Shown piece after piece: positions 5,858 through 11,080 of a DNA stretch of 11,080 nt. The notes beneath the pieces were generated by a model. It had not been told where the DNA came from and did no database searches. It was given only the letters and a program-made list of their open reading frames with translations. A program made the translations under genes and the position numbers. The first letter of the stretch is position 1; the number at the start of each line of letters is the position of its first letter. This DNA comes from Deltaproteobacteria bacterium (lineage in GTDB: Bacteria; Bdellovibrionota_C; UBA2361; SZUA-149; JADYYL01): contig JADYYL010000175.1 in the NCBI GenBank assembly GCA_020853655.1, forward strand, positions 1 to 11,080, read 5' to 3'.

Positions 5858-6859
5858 TCACGCCTGCTTCAGGCACATTTCCATCTCGAGCGACGGCGCG
5901 GCGAACGACAACAATTCCCCGCTCTCCGGATGTTCAAATGCGACACTCTCCGCGTGGAGGAAAAACTCGCCGCGCGGAAAAGTGACTCCGTCGATCTCGA
6001 CTTCTGACAGGGACGTCGTGCTCCCATAGAGTCGATCGCCAACGAGGGGATGCCCGGCAAGCGCGAGGTGTGCGCGCACCTGATGCCGACGCGCGCGACA
6101 GATGGTGCAACGCACAATGCTCCACGTCTTTCCGCTCTGCGCTCGAATGAGCCGAAGGCGCTCAATGACGGTTCGTGCGCCACAGGACTCCTTCTCCTTC
6201 ACGGTCGCATCGCGCACCGCTTCCATCTTCTTTCCATTGCGACTTTGACGAAGCGGCCACGACACCTGTCCGCTGACCGGCGAGAACTCTCCTTCCACGA
6301 TCGCAAGATACGTCTTCGTGATCTGCTGATCGAACAACTTCGCGCGAAGGGCCGCCCAAATCTCACGATGCTTCGCGACCAACATGATTCCGCTTGTTGG
6401 AGTGTCGAGGCGTTGCACGAGACCGCCCTCACGGGGGTCGGGGCTTGCGTCTCGGGCAGCCCGCGAATAGGCCGCAGTGCACTCAGCGGCGGTCAGCGGA
6501 TCCGTCGATTCATGAACGACGCTCGGCATTCCCGGGGGCTTCGAGATGATGAAGAGATGCTCGTCTTCGTAAATAACGGTGAGAAGTTTCAGTGCGGCGG
6601 CAACGCCACCGACGAGTTCAGGACGAACGGCGGGCGATTCGAACACTCGATCGACGGTAACGTCGTCACCCGCACGAACAAGGTAGCCGTCTTTTTCCAC
6701 GCGACCATTGACCCGAACGAGCTTCTCGCGAAGGTGCAATTTTGCCCGCCGACGACTCGCGCCGGGTACCCGCGCAGAGAGAAACACATCGAGGCGCACT
6801 CCGGCTTCATCTTCGGGAACGACGAACGACAACTTCCGGGACCCTTCTGCGGAGCTCAT
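5858..6859 (-). CDS. RluA-family 23S rRNA/tRNA pseudouridine synthase
   Basis: The 333-residue protein isomerises specific uridines in RNA to pseudouridine. Residues about 20-70 form an S4 RNA-binding domain (RLDVFLSARVPGASRRRAK, then VRVNGRVEKDGYLVRAGD). The catalytic domain starts with VIYEDEHLFIISKPPGM (95-111). The active-site motif is QRLDTPTSG (149-157) with catalytic Asp152; the usual His before RLD is Gln here. Later come KTYLAIVEGE and RRHQVRAHLALAGHPLVGD, the expected uridine-pocket motif, with RARRHQ where GRTHQ is more common. S4 plus this length resembles RluC/RluD, but the target uridine cannot be assigned. Its ATG overlaps the stop of the upstream biotin carboxylase gene by 4 nt (ATGA), so the two are cotranscribed and probably translationally coupled. 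Confidence 0.92.
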   Translation of the reverse strand: MSSAEGSRKLSFVVPEDEAGVRLDVFLSARVPGASRRRAKLHLREKLVRVNGRVEKDGYLVRAGDDVTVDRVFESPAVRPELVGGVAAALKLLTVIYEDEHLFIISKPPGMPSVVHESTDPLTAAECTAAYSRAARDASPDPREGGLVQRLDTPTSGIMLVAKHREIWAALRAKLFDQQITKTYLAIVEGEFSPVSGQVSWPLRQSRNGKKMEAVRDATVKEKESCGARTVIERLRLIRAQSGKTWSIVRCTICRARRHQVRAHLALAGHPLVGDRLYGSTTSLSEVEIDGVTFPRGEFFLHAESVAFEHPESGELLSFAAPSLEMEMCLKQA

Positions 6860-8292
6860 CGCTTGGGTGGCACGTCAACCGGGGGCGTCGACTGGCGCGG
6901 AGGCGGGAGGACGAACGGAGACGTCGCACGCGGTGCGGAAACAACCGTTCCGTCGTAGTTGCGCGAAATCCAATACACATCCACGAGCCCCCGGACGAAA
7001 TCTGGTTGCGTAAGCACCCAGCGGTGAAAACCAAGCGTGGTCTCAAATCCCTCAACGACATACTCATCGAGATAGACTTTGGAGAGACGCAGCGCTTCTT
7101 CGCGCGTCGGCGCAGTGACAATCGCCTTGAACAAAAGAGAATCGTAGTACGGGGAAATCTTCGTGCCGCTCTCGGCCCAGCCATCTTCCCGCAAACCCGG
7201 TCCGCCTGGTCGCGAAATATACCGCGCCTGTCCCATCATTGGAGAGAATCCCTTTGAGGGATCTTCCGCATAAACTCGATACTCGATCGAATGTCCGGTG
7301 CATTGGGGAGCGGGCACGGCATCCAGCGATTTCCCCTGCGCGACTTCGAGTTGGAGCCGCACCAAGTCAACGCCATACACACTCTCTGTCACCGGGTGCT
7401 CGACTTGGATCCGCGTATTCATCTCGAGAAAATAAATCGGTGAGTCCGCGGTTGTTCCGCCATCAACGAGGAATTCGAGCGTGCCGGAGCTTTCATACCG
7501 ACACTCTTTCCCGAGTCGGACGGCGTAGACATGAAGTCGCGCTCTCACGCTTTCATGAAGATTGGGGGCCGGCGCCTCTTCAACGAGCTTCTGGTGTCGT
7601 CGTTGCAACGAGCACTCGCGCTCCCCGAAGCACACGATGTTCCCAAACGAATCGCCGAAAATCTGCACCTCGATATGTCGAGGACTCTCGAGGAACTTCT
7701 CGAGGAACACGGCCGCGTTACCGAAACCAGCGAGCGCCTCATCACGAGCCTCTTGAAACTTAGCGGCGAGCTCGTCAGCAGTACGAACAATCCGCATTCC
7801 ACGCCCACTTCCTCCGGCGACCGCTTTGAAGATGACGGGATATCCGATGCGCTGCGCCTCTGCGGCGAGGAACGACGTATCGTCCGTCACCTCCGCGCCT
7901 GGAACGACTGGGATCTGGAGCTCGATCGCTTTCTTCCGGGCCTGCTCCTTATCGCCCATCAGCGCAATGACTTCCGGGCTGGGGCCGACGAACACCGCGC
8001 CGGCTTCTCGGACGCGCCGAGCAAAGCCAGCATTCTCAGCCAAGAAACCGTATCCCGGATGCACCGCGTCCGCGCCGGTGAGCACTAGCGCCGAGATAAT
8101 CTTGTCTTGGTCGAGGTAGGTTTCTTTGGCGGCACTGCCGCCGAGGTGAATTCGTTCATCCGCGAGTCGAACATGGAGGGACTCCGCATCTGGATCCGAG
8201 TAGAGCGCCACGGTCTTCAAACCAAGCGATCGAGCCGCGCGGATGATTCGCACGGCGATCTCGCCTCGATTAGCTATCAGCAGCTTCTTCAT
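6856..8292 (-). CDS. accC: Biotin carboxylase (AccC-like)
   Basis: This subunit uses ATP and bicarbonate to carboxylate biotin on a carrier protein, the first half-reaction of acetyl-CoA or related acyl-CoA carboxylases. All core parts are present: LLIANRGEIAVRIIRA at the N-terminus, VHPGYGFLAEN (77-87), MGDKEQARK with ATP-binding Lys115, the glycine loop KAVAGGSGRGM (156-166), FGERECSLQRRHQKLVEEAP, and EMNTRIQVEHPVTE with the metal and bicarbonate residues. EYRVYAEDP carries the catalytic Arg. The glycine loop has Ala and Ser where E. coli has Gly. RVYAEDP resembles propionyl-type alpha subunits, so the acyl partner is uncertain. At 478 residues it exceeds the E. coli enzyme by about 30, mainly a Pro-rich C-terminal tail. 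No biotin carrier domain or adjacent accB is visible. It is the first gene of a two-gene operon with the pseudouridine synthase and has no clear Shine-Dalgarno. Confidence 0.93.
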   Translation of the reverse strand: MKKLLIANRGEIAVRIIRAARSLGLKTVALYSDPDAESLHVRLADERIHLGGSAAKETYLDQDKIISALVLTGADAVHPGYGFLAENAGFARRVREAGAVFVGPSPEVIALMGDKEQARKKAIELQIPVVPGAEVTDDTSFLAAEAQRIGYPVIFKAVAGGSGRGMRIVRTADELAAKFQEARDEALAGFGNAAVFLEKFLESPRHIEVQIFGDSFGNIVCFGERECSLQRRHQKLVEEAPAPNLHESVRARLHVYAVRLGKECRYESSGTLEFLVDGGTTADSPIYFLEMNTRIQVEHPVTESVYGVDLVRLQLEVAQGKSLDAVPAPQCTGHSIEYRVYAEDPSKGFSPMMGQARYISRPGGPGLREDGWAESGTKISPYYDSLLFKAIVTAPTREEALRLSKVYLDEYVVEGFETTLGFHRWVLTQPDFVRGLVDVYWISRNYDGTVVSAPRATSPFVLPPPRQSTPPVDVPPKR

Positions 8293-8442
8293 TGTTCGGA
8301 TACTCGATGACGAATATACGGGTTGAACTCAATCCCCCCGCGAAAGCTCCCCTGTCGGCGACAGCAACGTCCCCTGAAATTTTCGATTCCGACAAAGCAT
8401 GTTAGAAACGATCTCATTCGTCTCATGTTATCCGGGGTTTCT

Positions 8443-9378
8443 ATGGGAAATTCAATGCGTGACGTCATCATTCTGGGCTCAGGACCCGCGGGATTGACCG
8501 CAGCGGTTTATGCGGCTCGCGCAAATCTCAAGCCCCTGCTGATTAGCGGTCCCCTGCCGGGCGGCCAGCTCACCACCACCACAGAGGTCGAGAACTTCCC
8601 GGGATTCTCTCACGGGATCATGGGTCCCGATCTCATGGCCGAGATGCGAAAGCAGGCCGAACGATTTGGAACGGAGTTCATCGAGAAGCGGGCGACGAAG
8701 GTCGATCTCTCCTCGTCCCCATTTAAGCTCTGGCTCGACGAAGAGATGCTCGAGTGTCGGTCGCTCATTATCGCCACCGGCGCGACCGCGAAGACCCTTG
8801 GTCTGGCACGTGAGTGGGATTTGATGGGATTCGGGCTCTCCACCTGCGCAACGTGCGATGGCGCCTTCTTCCGGGATCAAGAGATCGTGGTGATCGGCGG
8901 TGGAGACTCTGCCGCAGAAGAAGCGATGTTCCTGACGAAGTTCGGAAAGCGGGTCCGCCTGATCCACCGCCGTGACAAACTCCGTGCTTCGAAGATCATG
9001 TCCGATCGTGTCCTCGCTCATCCGAAGGTAGAGATGGTTTGGAACTCAACGATCGTGGAACTCCTTGGCGATCGAAAGAGCGGAATTACCGGCGCGATCC
9101 TGGAGAATACGCAAACCAACGAGCGATCAGAGATTCAGTGTAACGCGATCTTCTACGCCATCGGCCACACGCCGAATACGGAGCTGTTTAAAGAGTACCT
9201 CCCGCTGGACGAAAACGGTTACATCATCCCTGCGGCGAACAGTTCCGCGACCAAGGTCCCCGGAGTGTTTGCGTGCGGAGACGTGCAAGACCACGTGTTC
9301 CGTCAGGCGATCACCGCCGCTGGTTCCGGATGCATGGCCGCGATTGAAGCTGAGCGCTGGCTCGCACACCACGAGTAG
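8443..9378 (+). CDS. trxB: Thioredoxin reductase
   Basis: TrxB passes electrons from NADPH through FAD to thioredoxin in the cytoplasm. From ATG 8443 the protein has 311 residues, the usual length. The FAD motif GSGPAG is at residues 12-17, GGQLTTTTEVENFPGF at 40-55, the redox-active CATC at 135-138, and the NADPH motif GGGDSAAEEA at 151-160 followed by HRRDKLRA. The FAD-closing motif VFACGDVQD lies near the C-terminus. The frame extends upstream to 8323, but the extra 40 residues are basic and unlike any TrxB, so they are left out. ATG 8455 (MRDVIILG) is an alternative start with GGGA upstream. HRRDKLRA is the phosphate-binding sequence of NADPH-type enzymes. It diverges from accC, with about 150 bp between the starts, and converges on atpE. 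Confidence 0.97.
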   Translation: MGNSMRDVIILGSGPAGLTAAVYAARANLKPLLISGPLPGGQLTTTTEVENFPGFSHGIMGPDLMAEMRKQAERFGTEFIEKRATKVDLSSSPFKLWLDEEMLECRSLIIATGATAKTLGLAREWDLMGFGLSTCATCDGAFFRDQEIVVIGGGDSAAEEAMFLTKFGKRVRLIHRRDKLRASKIMSDRVLAHPKVEMVWNSTIVELLGDRKSGITGAILENTQTNERSEIQCNAIFYAIGHTPNTELFKEYLPLDENGYIIPAANSSATKVPGVFACGDVQDHVFRQAITAAGSGCMAAIEAERWLAHHE

Positions 9379-9570
9379 ACTCGATCACAAGAGAGTTTGA
9401 CCGGGGCGTGCTCACGGCGCCGTTGCGAATCCTTCGCCCTCGCGCCCCACCCATCTCACGACACGCGCCGCTCAAGCGCGTGTCACAATACAAAGCGGCC
9501 GACGGAGTTTCTCGGACGGGATTTTGTCGGAGAGCGGCGGAGATCTCATCTAATTTCTCGAGCGCTCTTC

Positions 9571-9610
9571 AAAACAAAAAAGGCGCCTGCACCTTTCGAT
9601 GCAGACGCCT
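9571..9610 (-). terminator. Rho-independent terminator of the atpB-atpE operon
   Basis: Read on the minus strand, GGCGTCTGCA and TGCAGGCGCC form a 10-bp stem with one U-G pair around an 8-nt loop (TCGAAAGG), followed directly by TTTTTTGTTTT. On the plus strand the arms are 9582-9591 and 9600-9609 and the A-run is 9571-9581. This is a textbook terminator, 33 nt beyond the atpE stop. It serves the minus strand; the plus strand has no T-run after the stem. Confidence 0.93.
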
Positions 9611-9614
9611 CAAG

Positions 9615-9639
9615 CCCGGAGCGAAATGAATCGCTCGGG
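9615..9639 (-). repeat. Second hairpin between atpE stop and terminator
   Basis: CCCG-g-AGCGA (9615-9624) pairs with TCGCT-CGGG (9631-9639): nine base pairs, one bulged G and a 6-nt loop. It starts 3 nt after the atpE stop on the minus strand and lies 5 nt before the terminator stem. It probably protects the mRNA 3' end. Confidence 0.5.
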
Positions 9640-9642
9640 TGA

Positions 9643-9957
9643 CTAGACCTTACCAGCCAAGCCGCTAGCGACCAGCCAGGTCAAGATGACGAGAGACTCG
9701 ACGAACGCAGCGCCGAGAATCCAGACGATAAACATCTGGCCAGAAGCACCGGGATTGCGTGCGATGGACTCGAGAGCCGAAGAGATGATCTTCGCTTGTC
9801 CGAGTGCACCACCCAATGCCGCGATGCCCAGGCCGATACCTGCACCGATGGGGAGATATGAATTGCTCGAGCTGACTGCTGCAGCGTCTTGAGCGTAAGC
9901 GACATCGCCAACGAGGACTGCGATGACAGCGAGAACGACGAACTGAACCAATTGCAT
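9643..9957 (-). CDS. atpE: F0F1 ATP synthase subunit c with N-terminal signal-like extension
   Basis: Subunit c forms the membrane rotor ring of ATP synthase. The 104-residue product starts with an extension, MQLVQFVVLAVIAVLVGDVAYA (1-22), that looks like a signal peptide with an AYA cleavage site; a mature protein of 82 residues is typical. Helix 1 holds the glycine-rich packing motif (residues 38-50) and Gln54. The polar loop is ARNPGASGQ (66-74). Helix 2 carries the ion-binding carboxylate Glu87 followed by Ser88 (FVESLVIL). The Gln54-Glu87 spacing of 33 equals that of Gln32-Glu65 in the Na+-driven Ilyobacter tartaricus ring. The Thr and Tyr that complete that site (67 and 70 there) are Leu here, so ion choice is open. 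AAGGAGAG gives a strong ribosome site, with about 4 nt between it and the ATG, suiting a subunit needed in many copies. It follows atpB by 59 bp and is the last gene of the operon. Confidence 0.96.
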   Translation of the reverse strand: MQLVQFVVLAVIAVLVGDVAYAQDAAAVSSSNSYLPIGAGIGLGIAALGGALGQAKIISSALESIARNPGASGQMFIVWILGAAFVESLVILTWLVASGLAGKV

Positions 9958-10016
9958 AACTCTCTCCTTCCTAGCCTAAAATCTTAGATGCGGTTTCCTT
10001 ACAACTCTCTGTTCCG

Positions 10017-10775
10017 TCAGTGGTGCGCTTCTTCAGCGTGACCTTCGCCGTGGGAGACGGCGAGGCGGATATACACCATCGTCAGTACAGTAAAAACGAA
10101 TGCTTGGATGAAACACACGAGTGCCCCGAACATATAGAAGATCACGGGCACCGGTACCCAAGCTCCTCGCGTAAGGTCGGTGAACGCGGTGAGAACCGCG
10201 TGGTCCGCTGTCATATTACCGAACAAACGAACCGTCAAGGTGAGTGGCCGCACGCCGTGGCTGAACGCTTCGAGAGCGAGAAAGAACGGCGCGGCGATCC
10301 AAAACGCCCAGTGAACGTCCACGGGGCCGCAGAAATGCTTCATGTATTTCCCGAAGCCCAACTCTCGAATACCCCACACGTGGTAGGAGAGAAAAACAAT
10401 CAGCGCGAGACCGAAGTTCATGCCCGGATGATCCGTTGGCGAGGACATCCCCGGGATAAGCCCCACGAAATTCATCGCCAAGAGAAAGACGAAGATTGAT
10501 GCGATGAACGGAAGAAACCGTCGGTTCTCTTTTCCCATCACCTGATCGCCAAGCTTCACGATCATCGAGATGATGAGTTCGAAAAAATTTCGGAGCGTCA
10601 GGGTGCTTTCGGGGATGAGCGCGTTTGGGCTGCGCTTGAGCTGCCCGGCAGCGACCGTCGCTGCGAGAACGAGCAGGCCTGTTACAGCGATCGCCGTAAT
10701 AGCGTTCTCAAACTCCCCGAGATGGAGCGTGTCTGCGACGTTCTGAACAAAATTGAAGCCGTGGCCTGCGCTCAT
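10017..10775 (-). CDS. atpB: F0F1 ATP synthase subunit a
   Basis: Subunit a is the stator half-channel that moves ions to and from the c ring in the inner membrane. The 252-residue protein has several hydrophobic helices (about 26-43, 88-108, 121-135, 157-171, 198-240). It carries the family signature PLTLTVRLFGNMTADH (177-192) with the essential Arg183, equivalent to E. coli Arg210. Other expected motifs are FLPFIASIFVFLLAMNFVGLIPG and, towards the end, FVFTVLTMVYI. The C-terminus is His- and Glu-rich (HGEGHAEEAHH), a tail not required by the family. ATG 10775 is the only reasonable start; its ribosome site (CAGG) is weak. It is the first gene of a two-gene operon with atpE, while subunits b, delta and F1 are not adjacent. 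Confidence 0.97.
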   Translation of the reverse strand: MSAGHGFNFVQNVADTLHLGEFENAITAIAVTGLLVLAATVAAGQLKRSPNALIPESTLTLRNFFELIISMIVKLGDQVMGKENRRFLPFIASIFVFLLAMNFVGLIPGMSSPTDHPGMNFGLALIVFLSYHVWGIRELGFGKYMKHFCGPVDVHWAFWIAAPFFLALEAFSHGVRPLTLTVRLFGNMTADHAVLTAFTDLTRGAWVPVPVIFYMFGALVCFIQAFVFTVLTMVYIRLAVSHGEGHAEEAHH

Positions 10776-11080
10776 CGAGCCTGTAACGATTGTAGCTAAA
10801 GAACTGATTCCGGGAACTTACGCGGCGGGCTGCCCGTCTGGCTCAAAGCCGCCGCAATTTCCGAACTCGTCTTAACCAAATTGCATAATGAATTCAAGTC
10901 AGCGGAAGCTCTTTCCTCTGTCTTTCTCCAACCCCTTTGAAAGAGTCCTCGGAGCCCGTCTGTGGGGGCTCCTCCGCGTCTCGCTTCGACGCCAGGTTTG
11001 CTTACCGCGTGATGCCCCTGAATGCATACAGCGAGGATGAGGGTGGGGTCCGTCCTCTCAACAGCCGTGGATGACCGCAC
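10776..11080. other. Region upstream of atpB, no recognisable gene
   Basis: About 305 bp up to the window edge. One minus-strand frame is open from the edge to a TAG at 10796-10798 (94 codons seen), but its product is Arg/Ser/Thr-rich, has no membrane helix and resembles neither AtpI nor AtpZ. I treat it as unproven. Two strong inverted repeats occur: GCGGCGG / CCGCCGC (10822-10828 and 10849-10855), 47 nt before the atpB start, and GGAGCCC / GGGCTCC (10951-10957 and 10966-10972). TACAAT on the minus strand (10789-10794) resembles a -10 box but would leave a leader of under 10 nt. The region probably holds the atp promoter and a structured leader. Confidence 0.45.

Noticed and set aside
6050..7257. 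Long + strand ORFs opposite the pseudouridine synthase and biotin carboxylase genes
   Set aside because: Antisense shadows of well-supported genes, common in G+C-rich coding DNA; their translations have no recognisable motif.
8352..8364. CTGTC-GGC-GACAG small inverted repeat in the accC-trxB gap
   Set aside because: Five base pairs only, with no flanking promoter pattern. Expected by chance.
8323..8442. 40-residue N-terminal extension of thioredoxin reductase
   Set aside because: The extension is basic, lacks family similarity and occupies the divergent accC-trxB promoter region. Starts at 8443 or 8455 match the family.

Overview
This is an ordinary-looking bacterial chromosomal window, moderately G+C-rich (mid-to-high 50s percent by eye). 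It carries mostly housekeeping genes in short, mixed-orientation units, plus a cluster of exported, poorly characterised proteins at the left end. No tRNA, rRNA, CRISPR array, insertion sequence or phage gene is visible. The ATP synthase a and c genes form a short operon that ends in a terminator right after the c gene, so b, delta and the F1 genes must lie elsewhere. The c subunit also starts with a signal-peptide-like extension. Both traits occur in Acidobacteria and in former deltaproteobacterial lineages (Bdellovibrionota, Desulfobacterota and relatives). I therefore suggest a didermic bacterium from one of these groups, with low confidence in the exact phylum.

Left region (1-3918, all + strand). 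First comes the 3' part of a membrane-anchored von Willebrand A / glutamine-amidotransferase-like protein. A small exported Cys-containing protein follows; it has a DUF4124-like N-terminus and a curlin-like repeat near its C-terminus. Next is about 700 bp without a convincing gene but rich in inverted repeats. The last gene here is an exported collagen-like protein with 35 unbroken Gly-X-Y triplets between an N-terminal beta-rich part and a C1q/TNF-like C-terminal domain.

Middle region (3963-8292). Ferrochelatase (hemH, -) is divergent from an unrecognised membrane-anchored coiled-coil protein (+). The shared promoter region holds an interrupted palindrome and a plausible sigma70 promoter. 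A minus-strand operon of biotin carboxylase and an RluA-family pseudouridine synthase, overlapping by 4 nt, converges on the coiled-coil gene.

Right region (8443-11080). Thioredoxin reductase (trxB, +) converges on the F0 operon atpB-atpE (-). A clear rho-independent terminator ends the atp operon. Upstream of atpB is at least 305 bp with no recognisable gene, and no AtpI-like hydrophobic protein is visible there.

I do not see a new defence, mobile or biosynthetic system. The most interesting items are the two extracellular-matrix-like proteins with the hairpin-rich gap between them, the c subunit (Na+-type ligand set plus signal peptide), and the unknown coiled-coil membrane protein.
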